Source: Phenylobacterium sp. CCH9-H3
GTDB lineage: Bacteria; Pseudomonadota; Alphaproteobacteria; Caulobacterales; Caulobacteraceae
Reading direction: 5' to 3'
DNA: 61,348 nt
Assembly (NCBI RefSeq): GCF_001557235.1
Contig: NZ_LSJI01000246.1
Coordinates: 1 to 61,348, forward strand
Positions 43,165 to 53,392 of the stretch are shown piece by piece. The notes beneath the pieces were generated by a model. The model was not told the DNA's origin. It did not search any database and was given only the letters and a program-made list of their open reading frames with translations. The position numbers were made by a program, and so were the translations under genes. Positions within the stretch are counted from its first letter, which is position 1. Every line of letters begins with the position of its first letter.

Positions 43165-43887
43165 ATGAGCAGGTCGATCATCGTCATCGGCGCCGGCGAC
43201 GCCCTCGGCGGCGCCATCGCCCGCAGGTTCGCCCGCGAGGGCTTCGAAGCGGTGATCGTCCGCCGCAACGCCGACCAGCTGGAGCCTCTGGCCGAGACGA
43301 TCCGCGGGGAGGGCGGCCGGGCCCACCCGTTCGGCGTCGACGCCCGCAACGAGGAACAGATGGTCGCCCTGTTCGACAGGGTGGAGGACGAGATCGCGCC
43401 CATCGAGGCCTGCGTCTTCAACATCGGGGCGAACGTGCGTTTCCCGATCGCCGAGACCACCAGCCGGGTGTTCTTCAAGGTCTGGGAAATGGCCTGCTTC
43501 TCCGGCTTCCTGGCCGGCCGCGAGGCGGCGAAGCGGATGACGCCGCGGGGGCGGGGCACGATCATCTTCACGGGGGCGACCGCCAGCGTGCGCGGGCGCG
43601 AGGGCTTCGCGGCCTTCTCGTCCGCCAAGCACGGCCTGCGCGCCCTGAGCCAGAGCATGGCGCGGGAGCTGGGGCCCAAGGGCGTCCACGTGGCCCACAC
43701 CATCATCGACGGCGCCATCGACACCGCCTGGATCGCCGAGAACTTCCCCGAGCGCCACGCCCTGAAGGCGCAGGACGGCATCCTCAATCCCGACCACATC
43801 GCGGACGCCTATTGGATGCTGCACGGCCAGCCGCGCGACGCCTGGACCCACGAGCTGGATCTGCGGCCCTGGATGGAGGCCTTCTGA
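43165..43887 (+). CDS. SDR-family protein lacking catalytic Ser and Tyr
   Basis: A 240-residue Rossmann-fold protein of the short-chain dehydrogenase family: nucleotide motif IGAGDALGGAIA and segment FNIGANVRF (replacing NNAG). Where the catalytic YxxxK is expected, the sequence is FSSAK with Phe151 and Lys155, and the usual Ser thirteen residues earlier is Ala138. It is therefore probably not a standard oxidoreductase; it may bind nucleotide for another purpose or use a different mechanism. The stop overlaps the next gene as TGATG. Confidence 0.85.
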   Translation: MSRSIIVIGAGDALGGAIARRFAREGFEAVIVRRNADQLEPLAETIRGEGGRAHPFGVDARNEEQMVALFDRVEDEIAPIEACVFNIGANVRFPIAETTSRVFFKVWEMACFSGFLAGREAAKRMTPRGRGTIIFTGATASVRGREGFAAFSSAKHGLRALSQSMARELGPKGVHVAHTIIDGAIDTAWIAENFPERHALKAQDGILNPDHIADAYWMLHGQPRDAWTHELDLRPWMEAF

Positions 43888-44471
43888 TGGGCAGGACGGT
43901 GGAGTTCCTCTTCGACGTCGGCAGCCCGGCCAGCTACGTCGCCTTCAAGCGCCTGCCGCGGATCGCCGAGCGGACGGGCGCGAGCATCGACTACCAGCCC
44001 TTCCTGCTGGGCGGGGTGTTCAAGGCCACGGGCAACCACTCGCCCGCCGAGATCCCGGCCAAGGGCGCCTGGACCAGCGTCGACCTGGCGCGGTTCGCCC
44101 AGCGCCACGGCGTGCCGTTCGCGCGAAACCCCTTCTTCCCCATCAACACCCTGCACCTCATGCGCGGCGCGGCGGGGCTGCAGGACGACCCAAGGTTCAT
44201 GGCCTATGTCACCGCCGTCTTCGACGCCATGTGGCAGGACCCGAAGAACCTGGGCGATCCCGCGGAGATGGGCCCCGTCCTGGCGCGCGCCGGCGTTGGG
44301 GGCGAGGAGTTCCGGGCGCTCATCGAGGACGAGGGAACGAAGGCGCGCCTGAAAGCCACGACCGAACGCGCCGTGGCCCGCGGCGCCTTCGGCGCGCCCA
44401 CCTTCTTCGTCGGCGACGAGATGTTCTTCGGCCAGGACCGCCTGGACTGGGTGGAAGAGGCCCTGGGCTAG
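43887..44471 (+). CDS. 2-hydroxychromene-2-carboxylate isomerase family (DsbA-like)
   Basis: A 194-residue thioredoxin-fold protein with EFLFDVGSPASYVAFKRLP, where Ser takes the place of the CxxC, and RGAFGAPTFFVGDEMFFGQDRL at the C-terminal active region. Family members isomerise 2-hydroxychromene-2-carboxylate in naphthalene breakdown with glutathione, or are GST-kappa-like. No aromatic degradation genes are nearby, so the substrate is open. It is coupled to the SDR gene, and the two may act in one reaction sequence. Confidence 0.86.
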   Translation: MGRTVEFLFDVGSPASYVAFKRLPRIAERTGASIDYQPFLLGGVFKATGNHSPAEIPAKGAWTSVDLARFAQRHGVPFARNPFFPINTLHLMRGAAGLQDDPRFMAYVTAVFDAMWQDPKNLGDPAEMGPVLARAGVGGEEFRALIEDEGTKARLKATTERAVARGAFGAPTFFVGDEMFFGQDRLDWVEEALG

Positions 44472-44702
44472 AGGCTGCTCCTACCTCCACGCGAAACGGG
44501 GGAGGCGAGGGACCGCTTCCGACCCATGGCGGACATTCCGAGCAAGTTGGTCTGTCGTTGACAAGCTCAGGGAACTAGCAAGCATCGCTGTATGCGATCT
44601 GATCCCCTGCGAGCTATTGCGGACGGCGATGCGACCAGCCAGCAGGCCGGTCATTCCTTTCTCTTCCGGGGAGATAGGAAGAACACCACGACCGAACTCC
44701 TG

Positions 44703-44930
44703 ATGATCCAAAAGTTGAGCCTACTTGGCGCAGTCCTCGTCCTGGGGGTGGCGGTAGTGGGGGCAACTGCGATGATAGTCCAACTCCGAGCAGGCTTTCT
44801 CTTGGGCGGTGACCGCGGTCTTGCAGTCGTCGTTGTATGCGGGCTGCTGCTCGGCTCTGCTGCGATGTTTGGTATGAGCAAATTGGCCAGGCGGATGCGG
44901 TTGGACCGGTCGCGCCTTCCCGAAAGCTAG
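44703..44930 (+). CDS. Small membrane protein in lower-GC islet (75 aa)
   Basis: A protein of about 75 residues with two membrane segments (LSLLGAVLVLGVAVVGATAMI and LAVVVVCGLLLGSAAMF) and a basic tail SKLARRMRLDRSRL. The frame stays open upstream to 44592, but the membrane gene plausibly begins at ATG 44703. Base composition and third-position use are visibly less GC-rich than in neighbours, which suggests a more recent arrival. No family is recognised. Confidence 0.5.
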   Translation: MIQKLSLLGAVLVLGVAVVGATAMIVQLRAGFLLGGDRGLAVVVVCGLLLGSAAMFGMSKLARRMRLDRSRLPES

Positions 44931-45052
44931 GCGGACCAGGGAGGTCCGCCTCCCACCCATTGCAGACGTTCGCGTCGGTTTGATCGCTTCATGTCTAAGA
45001 CTAAGGTTGCTGAGGACCTTGCGCGCAGTTAGCCGCGCAGTCGGTTGGTGAA

Positions 45053-45433
45053 ATGAAACGAAGCTCCACGCGCCCCACCTTGGCTTCGATCCGACGGCTT
45101 AGTGCAGAGCTCGGCAGCGCAGGACCGTACGATGGTGCAATCGGCCTCCTTCTCGGTGTGCTGCTGATTGGAGCCGTGGGCGCCCTGCTTATCGCGTTCT
45201 CGCTAAGCGGTGGGCCGCCGACGGTTGTCTTCGGCACCGTGCAGGGGTTTGGACTTCGTGAAACCGACTACGGAACCTTCCCCCTGGCGCGCGTCCGAAT
45301 AGATGACCGCGACGCGCTGGTCCGCATCAGCCGTGGAGCCACCTGCGCCGTTGGTGACCGCATAAAGCTTGTTCGCCGGCGTTCGTTGCTTGGTTATCGC
45401 TACAGCCAAGGACTGCCACTCGCTTGCGGATAG
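45053..45433 (+). CDS. Membrane-anchored hypothetical protein (126 aa)
   Basis: A 126-residue protein with a basic N-terminus, one membrane segment (about 29-52, AIGLLLGVLLIGAVGALLIAF) and a C-terminal beta-rich domain (TVVFGTVQGFGL, PLARVRIDDRDALVRISRG, DRIKLVRRR) that could be a small SH3- or OB-like fold. It shares the lower GC of the preceding gene. No family is recognised. The 120 bp upstream contain no clear promoter. Confidence 0.6.
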   Translation: MKRSSTRPTLASIRRLSAELGSAGPYDGAIGLLLGVLLIGAVGALLIAFSLSGGPPTVVFGTVQGFGLRETDYGTFPLARVRIDDRDALVRISRGATCAVGDRIKLVRRRSLLGYRYSQGLPLACG

Positions 45434-45634
45434 GGCCGCATTCCACGCTGTCGCGACGTCCACCACGTCCGCTGACCCTGCCTCCGATCGTCGGTGTGGC
45501 GGTCGTCGCCGCACTCGCAGCATGGGGCTGAACTAGGCCTGCTCCCCACCGACGCTCGCACCCTCCAAACATCTCTCTGCCGTTCGCAGCAGCTGCGACC
45601 GTATCTGACGCACCGCTGTGGTCCACTGCCGGGC

Positions 45635-46279
45635 ATGGACGCCCCGTTCCACGACATCGATCCCGCAGAGGCCCTGCTCGCCGAGCTGGCGGGCCTGGAT
45701 ATGTCGCTGGCGCGGCACGTCCATGCCTGTGCGATCTCGACCGAGGATCCGGACGAGGTGGCCAACCTGTCGCGGGCCTACCAGCGGATTTCCCGCTCGC
45801 TGCGCCAGAGCCTGGCGCTGCATGCGCGGCTCAAGGCCGACCGCGAGCGCCGCGAGCGCGAGGTCCCGCCGCCGCCGCCCAGGCCCCTGCCGCCCACGCC
45901 GCCGCGCGAGTCCGGCCGCATCGCCGAGCGCCGCGACGCCCTGCGAGCGGCGGCCCAGCGCGTGATCTGGTCGGAGTACGAACACGAAGAGACCGAGGAC
46001 GAAGAGGGCGACGACGTCGGCTACCTCTTCGACCTCCTGGACGAGCGCCTGCGGATCCAGGTCCGCGACAACACCTTCGGCCTGAAGGCCGACGACGACG
46101 CCTGGGTGGCCGAACCCCTGGACGAGCATGTCGTGCGCCTGTGCACGAGCCTCGGCCTACCCGAACTCGCCGCCCGCGGGTGGCGCGAACTGCCCGACGT
46201 CCGCTGGCGGTCCGACGACGATGCCGGCGAGACGGAAGACGCGGCGGCCGCGAACCCCTCGGGCGCCGACTCGAGCTGA
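45635..46279 (+). CDS. Hypothetical protein with Pro-rich linker (214 aa)
   Basis: A 214-residue cytoplasmic protein. The N-terminal half is helical (EALLAELAGLDMSLARHVHA; RISRSLRQSLALHARLKADR), followed by a proline-rich linker (about residues 84-100, PPPPPRPLPPTPP) and a C-terminal acidic part (EYEHEETEDEEGDD then LDERLRIQV). The GC content returns to the chromosomal norm. I do not recognise a family. The frame is open further upstream, but ATG 45635 starts the compact helical part. Confidence 0.65.
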   Translation: MDAPFHDIDPAEALLAELAGLDMSLARHVHACAISTEDPDEVANLSRAYQRISRSLRQSLALHARLKADRERREREVPPPPPRPLPPTPPRESGRIAERRDALRAAAQRVIWSEYEHEETEDEEGDDVGYLFDLLDERLRIQVRDNTFGLKADDDAWVAEPLDEHVVRLCTSLGLPELAARGWRELPDVRWRSDDDAGETEDAAAANPSGADSS

Positions 46280-46531
46280 TCGCCCCATCCTGCCAAGGCG
46301 TCGCCCCGGCGGTCCGGGCTGCCCGGGATCTCCAGATCCGATCACGTCGCCTGCGCTGCAAGTCGGCGTGCGCGGCCGCGGGCGCTCCATGCGCTCTACC
46401 CCGCCTCGCGGCAGCGCTCGCCGAGGGCGAGGGCCAGGTCTGTTGGGGCCCCGTCGGCGGCTGGCGACGGGTGAGGCCTGGGCCGACGCCCGGCGCTTCG
46501 CTAGGCTGGCCTACGCAGCCATGGATGCGCC

Positions 46532-46933
46532 ATGCCCTACTACGACGCCTACCTGATCCCGATCTCGCCGGCGAAGCTGGACGCCTATCGTGACTTCTCC
46601 CGGCGGATCGGGGCCGTCTATCGCGAGTATGGCGCGCTCAAGATCGTCGACATCCTGCTCGATAACCAGGGCGGCGAGGGCGCGTCGTTCCACGCCGAGG
46701 AGGCCCGCCCGACGCTGGACGGCGATCTGCGCGACTTCGCGGCGGCCGCCGGGGCCGTGAAGGGCGAAACGGTGATCCTGTCGTGGACGGAGTGGCCGGA
46801 CAGGCGGGCGCGGGACGAGGGCCTGGCGAAGGCCTTGGCCGATCCGCGCGTCCAGCCCGATCCCGACGATGGCGTCATCTTCGAAGGGCGCCGGCTGGTC
46901 TCAGGCGCCTTCGTCCACCTGGCGAGCCTGTAG
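46532..46933 (+). CDS. DUF1428 family protein
   Basis: A 133-residue protein with the DUF1428/YbaA pattern YYDAYLIPISPAKLDAYRDF, the conserved EYGALKIVDILLDN and TVILSWTEWPDRRARDEG. It forms a ferredoxin-like alpha/beta fold in known structures; the function is unknown. There is no clear ribosome binding site. A sigma-32-like promoter starts 20 bp after its stop. Confidence 0.83.
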   Translation: MPYYDAYLIPISPAKLDAYRDFSRRIGAVYREYGALKIVDILLDNQGGEGASFHAEEARPTLDGDLRDFAAAAGAVKGETVILSWTEWPDRRARDEGLAKALADPRVQPDPDDGVIFEGRRLVSGAFVHLASL

Positions 46934-46952
46934 AGGGCCGCGCGACGCCACT

Positions 46953-46986
46953 CTTGAGACAAACGGCTGGAAACCCTATCTGACCG
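46953..46986 (+). promoter_or_regulatory. Distal sigma-32-like promoter of lon
   Basis: CTTG at 46953-46956 and CCTATCTGACCG at 46975-46986, separated by 18 bp, fit the alphaproteobacterial heat-shock consensus CTTG-N17/18-CYTATNTNNNNG as I recall it. It lies 254 bp upstream of the lon start, in a 306-bp gap with no gene. A GGAAACC directly precedes the -10 box and recurs ahead of the second promoter. Confidence 0.5.
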
Positions 46987-47088
46987 GTCGTGTTCGGGGC
47001 ATGACCATGCGCGTCGCCCGGCGTCTTCCTGCTCAAGCTGACCCTACTGGGGCGATGGGACGCAGTGTCGCGCACGGTTGTTCCTCCG

Positions 47089-47116
47089 CTTGAAAGGCGT
47101 TGGAAACCGTCCACAT
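47089..47116 (+). promoter_or_regulatory. Proximal sigma-32-like promoter of lon
   Basis: CTTGAA at 47089-47094 and CCACAT at 47111-47116 with a 16-bp spacer resemble sigma-32 promoters of enteric and rhizobial type (CTTGAA / CCATNT). GGAAACC lies at 47102-47108. It is about 120 bp upstream of the lon start. The rest of the 306-bp spacer (46934-47239) holds a near-repeat of 15 bases (46952-46966 and 47203-47217) and the lon ribosome binding site AGGAG. Confidence 0.5.
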
Positions 47117-47239
47117 AAAACATCGAACAGCCGCCCCCCAGCGGCGGACGGGTCGTCCGACTCAAGCGCATCGTTTGAGTGACCGCGATCCGATCGGCGA
47201 GGTCTGAGACAAAACGGGCCCGCCAGGAGTTAGAGCATC

Positions 47240-49636
<2,397 letters not shown>

Positions 49637-49696
49637 TTAGAAACACCGGTATCGCGGCCGGCCCCGGCCGGTCCGCGATCAAATTCTGTGACAGGC

Positions 49697-49724
49697 GCGG
49701 CGCGGGAAGGGATTCCCGCGCCGC
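49697..49724 (+). terminator. Hairpin downstream of lon
   Basis: GCGGCGCGGGAA (49697-49708) and TTCCCGCGCCGC (49713-49724) form a perfect 12-bp stem with a GGGA loop. A second GC-rich hairpin precedes it at 49651-49679 (ATCGCGG / CCGCGAT). Neither has a strong T-tract (TGCCGTTTG follows). Together they probably end lon transcription. Confidence 0.5.
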
Positions 49725-49834
49725 TGCCGTTTGACGGCCACGCTTTCCCATGCGTGAATTCGAACAAGGCGTAGGCGGGCGAGGCCCAAGACCTGCCACG
49801 CCAGAGAAGAGAATTGGGCTGGGAGAAAACACAT

Positions 49835-50110
49835 ATGACGAAGGCCGAACTCGTCTCGGCGATCGCCGACAGGGCGGGCTTGAACAAGGCGCAGGCCAAA
49901 GAGGCCCTGGACGCCTTCATGGAGTCCGTCTCGACCTCGCTGAAGGCGGGCAATGAGGTCCGTCTGGTCGGCTTTGGCAGTTTCGTGCCCGTGAAGCGGG
50001 CCGCCGGCGTCGCGCGCAACCCGCGCACGGGCGAAAAGGTGAAGCGTCCGGCGTCGCAGACCTGCCGCTTCCGCGTGGGCGATTCGCTGAAGAGCACGCT
50101 CAACAGCTGA
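49835..50110 (+). CDS. hupB: DNA-binding protein HU
   Basis: A 91-residue nucleoid protein: MTKAELVSAIADRAGLNKAQ, GNEVRLVGFGSFVPVKRAA, and the DNA-binding arm RNPRTGEKV. Histone-like HU bends and compacts DNA. Its location after lon is conserved in many proteobacteria. ATG 49835 has GGGAG upstream. It ends at its own terminator. Confidence 0.95.
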   Translation: MTKAELVSAIADRAGLNKAQAKEALDAFMESVSTSLKAGNEVRLVGFGSFVPVKRAAGVARNPRTGEKVKRPASQTCRFRVGDSLKSTLNS

Positions 50111-50127
50111 TCCAAAAGGGGGATCTG

Positions 50128-50160
50128 AAAGGGGCGGCCGCCTGTCGCGGCCGCTCTTTT
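50128..50160 (+). terminator. Intrinsic terminator of the HU gene
   Basis: GCGGCCGC (50134-50141) pairs with GCGGCCGC (50147-50154) across a 5-base loop. The stem extends through AAAGGG/TCTTTT with two wobble pairs, ending in four T (50157-50160). It begins 17 bp after the stop codon. Confidence 0.85.
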
Positions 50161-50189
50161 CGTTTGGCGTGGGCCCCGGCCGTAGGTTA

Positions 50190-50348
50190 GGAGGCGAGCC
50201 TCTTCGGGGAGTAGCCGTCCGCACCACAGCGGAGCCCGCGTCAACAGACTTGGTCCTTTTCCGGGCCATGGCGCGTGCGGCAGGCCTTCGGGCCTGGATT
50301 GGCGAGACCGGCGATGCGGCCTCCATAGCCCACGGGCGCGGCGGAGGC
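50190..50348 (+). promoter_or_regulatory. yybP-ykoY manganese riboswitch
   Basis: The leader of the UPF0016 gene carries the two conserved elements of this class: GGGGAGTAGCC (50206-50216) and TTGGCGAGACC (50299-50309), in a multi-hairpin context with GTCAACA between. The first stem, P1, would pair GGAGGC (50190-50195) with GCCTCC (50319-50324). A second copy of GGAGGC at 50343-50348 can pair with the same GCCTCC, giving a competing hairpin just before the coding region. Manganese binding should stabilise P1 and free the second GGAGG. The class controls Mn exporters in many bacteria. Confidence 0.85.
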
Positions 50349-50391
50349 TTTGCGTCGTCGTGTCGAACGCCGCGTCCCGGGTGTGTGCTCC

Positions 50392-50973
50392 TTGGAACCC
50401 TTCCTGATTTCCACCGGCCTCGTGGCCCTCGCCGAGATCGGCGACAAGACCCAGCTTCTCGCCATCATGTTGGCGGCGAGGTTCCGCCGGCCGGGGCCGA
50501 TCATCCTGGGCATCCTGGTGGCGACGCTCCTGAACCACGGCCTGGCGGCGACGCTCGGGTTTGTGGTGGCGAAGTACCTCTCCGGCCCGGCGTTCCAGAT
50601 CCTCGTAGCCGTCGGCTTCCTCGCCATGGCGGCCTGGGCGCTCATCCCGGACAAGGACGACGAGGAGGCCGGCGGTCGTAAGGCGGGCGGCGTCTTCCTC
50701 ACCACGCTGGTGGCGTTCTTCCTGGTGGAGATCGGCGACAAGACCCAGATCGCCACGACGCTGCTGGCCGCGCGGTTCCAGGACATCGCCATCGTCGCCG
50801 CCGGCACGACGCTCGGCATGATGATCGCCAATGTGCCGGCGGTGTTCCTGGGCGAGGCCGCGACCCGGATCGTGCCGTTGCGCTACGTGCGGATCGCCGC
50901 CGCGGTCGTCTTCGCCCTGATTGGAGGGTCATTGCTTGCCGCGGCCTTCCTCAAGCCGGGTTTTTCCTTCTAA
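50392..50973 (+). CDS. UPF0016/GDT1-family manganese exporter
   Basis: A membrane protein of about 193 residues with six spans in two repeats, each carrying the E-x-G-D-K-T motif: LVALAEIGDKTQLLAI and FFLVEIGDKTQIATTL. The family (TMEM165/GDT1, MneA in bacteria) transports Mn2+ or Ca2+ with proton exchange. TTG 50392 is the family-like start (LEPFLISTGLVALAE); GTG 50383 and TTG 50350 are in frame. The Mn riboswitch upstream supports Mn export. Confidence 0.88.
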   Translation: MEPFLISTGLVALAEIGDKTQLLAIMLAARFRRPGPIILGILVATLLNHGLAATLGFVVAKYLSGPAFQILVAVGFLAMAAWALIPDKDDEEAGGRKAGGVFLTTLVAFFLVEIGDKTQIATTLLAARFQDIAIVAAGTTLGMMIANVPAVFLGEAATRIVPLRYVRIAAAVVFALIGGSLLAAAFLKPGFSF

Positions 50974-50997
50974 GTTCCGGCGGGGTTGGAGAATCCG

Positions 50998-52395
50998 ATG
51001 ACGAGTACGACCGCCGACCGCGGCGATACGGCCTTTCTGGGCCACCCGAAGGCGCTGGGCTATCTCGCCTTCACCGAGGCCTGGGAGCGGTTCTCTTACT
51101 ACGGCATGCAGTCGCTGCTGGTCCTCTACATGACCAAGACGCTGCTGCTGACGCCCCACGTGGAGCAGATCGCCGGCTTCGCGGCGTTCGAGCGGATCAT
51201 CCAGGCGGTCTATCACCCCGGCGCGTCCACCCAGGCCATCGCCTCGGCGATCTTCGGGCTCTACACCAGCCTCGTCTACCTGACCCCGATCTTGGGGGGG
51301 ATCCTGGCCGACCAGCTGCTGGGCAAGACGCGGACGATCGTCCTGGGCGGGCTGCTGATGGCGGCGGGCCACTTCCTCATGGCCTTCGACGCCTCGTTCC
51401 TGTTGGCCCTCCTGTGCCTCGTCCTGGGCACCGGCTGCTTCAAGGGGAACATCGCCGGCCAGGTGGGCTCGCTCTACGGCGAGGGGGACCTGCGCCGGGC
51501 CGACGCCTTCCAGATCTTCTACCTGGGCATCAACGCCGGCGTGATCGCCGCCCCGCTCATCGCCGGCACGCTGGGCGAGAAGGTGGGCTGGCACTACGGC
51601 TTCGGGGTGGCGGGCGTCGGCATGCTGGTGGCCCTGGTCATCTACCTGGCGGGCCGCCGCCACCTGCCGCCCGATCCGCCCCTGCGCCGGGGCCGGAAGA
51701 CGGCGCGGCCGAAACTGCAGCCCGGCGAAGGGCGCACGATCCTGCTCCTCATCCTGCTGCTGCCGGTGCTGTCGGCCTCGGTGCTCTGCAACCAGCAGAT
51801 CTTCAACGCCTATCTCGTATGGGCCGACCGCAGCGTCGACCTGACCTTCGGCGGCGAGAAGGTTCCGACCACCTGGCTCATCACCCTGGACAGCGTGGCC
51901 TCGGTCTCCTTCCTCGCCGGCATGGTCGTCTTCTGGCGGCTGTGGGCCAGGCGGTTCAAGGAGCCGGACGAGATCGGCAAGCTGACCATCGGCGCCTTCG
52001 TGTCGGTCTCGGGCGTGCTGTGCCTGGCGGCCGGCGCCGCGATCGCGGAGCAGACGGGAACCCAGGTCAGCATCTGGTGGTGCGTGCTGTTCCACATCCT
52101 GAACAGCATCGCCTTCGCGAACATGCTGCCGGTTTCGCTGGCGCTCTACGCCCGGGCCGCGCCGGCGGCGGTGGGCGGCACCATCATCGGGATCTACTAC
52201 CTGCACCTCTTCGCCGGGAACCAGACGGTAGGCATCCTGGGGACGCTGCTCGAGAAGATGCCCGCCAGCCAGTTCTGGCTGCTGCACGCCGCCATCGCCA
52301 CGGGGGCGGGCGTGGTGTTCCTGATCGTTGGCCGCTTCTTCGCCAAATGGCTCAGCCACGAGAACACCAGCGAGGCGCGCGGACAGGCCGTCTAG
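50998..52395 (+). CDS. POT/PTR-family peptide:proton symporter
   Basis: A 465-residue transporter with about 12-14 membrane spans. The family signature ExxERFxYYG appears as TEAWERFSYYGMQSLLVLYM, and GTGCFKGNIAGQVGSLY and FYLGINAGVIAAP are the POT hallmark on helices 4-5. It takes up di- and tripeptides with protons. ATG 50998 has GGAGA upstream. It starts 24 bp after the Mn exporter gene but is probably functionally separate. Confidence 0.92.
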   Translation: MTSTTADRGDTAFLGHPKALGYLAFTEAWERFSYYGMQSLLVLYMTKTLLLTPHVEQIAGFAAFERIIQAVYHPGASTQAIASAIFGLYTSLVYLTPILGGILADQLLGKTRTIVLGGLLMAAGHFLMAFDASFLLALLCLVLGTGCFKGNIAGQVGSLYGEGDLRRADAFQIFYLGINAGVIAAPLIAGTLGEKVGWHYGFGVAGVGMLVALVIYLAGRRHLPPDPPLRRGRKTARPKLQPGEGRTILLLILLLPVLSASVLCNQQIFNAYLVWADRSVDLTFGGEKVPTTWLITLDSVASVSFLAGMVVFWRLWARRFKEPDEIGKLTIGAFVSVSGVLCLAAGAAIAEQTGTQVSIWWCVLFHILNSIAFANMLPVSLALYARAAPAAVGGTIIGIYYLHLFAGNQTVGILGTLLEKMPASQFWLLHAAIATGAGVVFLIVGRFFAKWLSHENTSEARGQAV

Positions 52396-52403
52396 ATGGG
52401 GCA

Positions 52404-52480
52404 TGGTGGGCGGCGAGGGATTCGAACCCCCGACCCCCTCGGTGTAAACGAGGTGCTCTAACCAGCTGAGCTAGCCGCCC
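52404..52480 (-). tRNA. tRNA-Val (TAC)
   Basis: Minus-strand cloverleaf beginning GGGCGGCTAGCTCAGC: acceptor stem GGGCGGC/GCCGCCC, D arm AGCTCAGCTGGTTAGAGC, anticodon arm CCTCG-TTTACAC-CGAGG with anticodon TAC, T loop TTCGAAT, discriminator A and encoded CCA (52404-52406). It sits 8 bp after the convergent peptide transporter gene. No integrase or duplicated 3' end was seen nearby, so it is not an evident attachment site. Confidence 0.97.
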
Positions 52481-52519
52481 TTGCGCGCGCTTAGTGCCCC
52501 AACAGGAGCCCGTTGCGCA

Positions 52520-53392
52520 ATGCGCTGGCTGATCGCGTTCGCTTTCATCATGTCCGCCCCAACCGCCATGGCCGCACCGAAGACCGTCCACGACTACATG
52601 ACCCAGCCACAGGCGAAGGCGGACGCGCGCATCGCCTATGGGGCCGAGCCGGCGCAGGTGGTCGAGCTGTTCGTGCCCAAGGGGCTCGGGCCGCACCCGG
52701 TGGTCATCCTGATCCACGGCGGCTGCTACCTGGCGGAGTACGAGGGCCTGCGGCAGACCAGCGGCATCGCCGCCGATCTCGCGCGGCGCGGCTATGCGGT
52801 CTGGAACGTCGAGTACCGCAAACTCGGCGACGCGGGCGCGGGCTATCCTGGGACGTTCCTGGACGTGGCCGAGGCCGTGGATCGCCTGCGCGCCGAAGCG
52901 CCGAACTATGGGCTCGACGCTGGCCGCGTGGTGGCGCTCGGTCACTCTGCGGGGGGACACCTGGCGCTCTGGGCGGCGTCGCGGGCCAGGCTGCCGAAGG
53001 ATAGCGAGCTCTGGCGCGCCGAACCGCTGAAGATCGCCGCCGTGGTGAGCCTCGGCGGGATCGGCGACCTCAAGCCCCACGCGGGCGTCTTCGCGGGCGC
53101 CTGCGGGCCGTCGATCGTCCAGGTCGCGCCGCCGCGCACCTATGCGGAAACCTCCCCGGCCGAGCTGCTGCCCAGCGGCGTAACGGTCACCATGATCCAC
53201 GGCGAGGTCGACCACGTGATGCCGCCGGACACCGGCCAGGCCTATGCCGCCAAGGTCCGGGGCGCCGGTGATCCGGCCGAAGCCATCGAGATCAAGGGCG
53301 CGGGCCACTTCGACCTTGTGATCCCGACGACCGAAGCCTGGAAGGCCGTCGTGGTCCCCGCCGTCGAGCGCGCCTTCGGGCCGGCGCGCTGA
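52520..53392 (+). CDS. Exported alpha/beta hydrolase
   Basis: A 290-residue protein with a signal peptide (MRWLIAFAFIMSAPTAMA) and a hydrolase fold: oxyanion segment ILIHGGCYLAEYEG, nucleophile GHSAGGHLALW, the acid region IHGEVDHVMPP, and His in GAGHFDLV. It resembles kynurenine formamidase-like and carboxylesterase proteins, but export makes a general esterase more likely. AGGAG at 52504-52508 precedes the ATG. The stop overlaps the aldo/keto reductase start as TGATG. Confidence 0.87.
   Translation: MRWLIAFAFIMSAPTAMAAPKTVHDYMTQPQAKADARIAYGAEPAQVVELFVPKGLGPHPVVILIHGGCYLAEYEGLRQTSGIAADLARRGYAVWNVEYRKLGDAGAGYPGTFLDVAEAVDRLRAEAPNYGLDAGRVVALGHSAGGHLALWAASRARLPKDSELWRAEPLKIAAVVSLGGIGDLKPHAGVFAGACGPSIVQVAPPRTYAETSPAELLPSGVTVTMIHGEVDHVMPPDTGQAYAAKVRGAGDPAEAIEIKGAGHFDLVIPTTEAWKAVVVPAVERAFGPAR

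Noticed and set aside
46280..46531. A gene or RNA in the spacer before the DUF1428 gene
   Set aside because: No frame with a start signal and no clear structure beyond short GC stems; I see nothing supportable here.
52404..52480. tRNA-Val as an integration site of a mobile element
   Set aside because: No integrase, no repeated tRNA 3' end and no composition change beside it.
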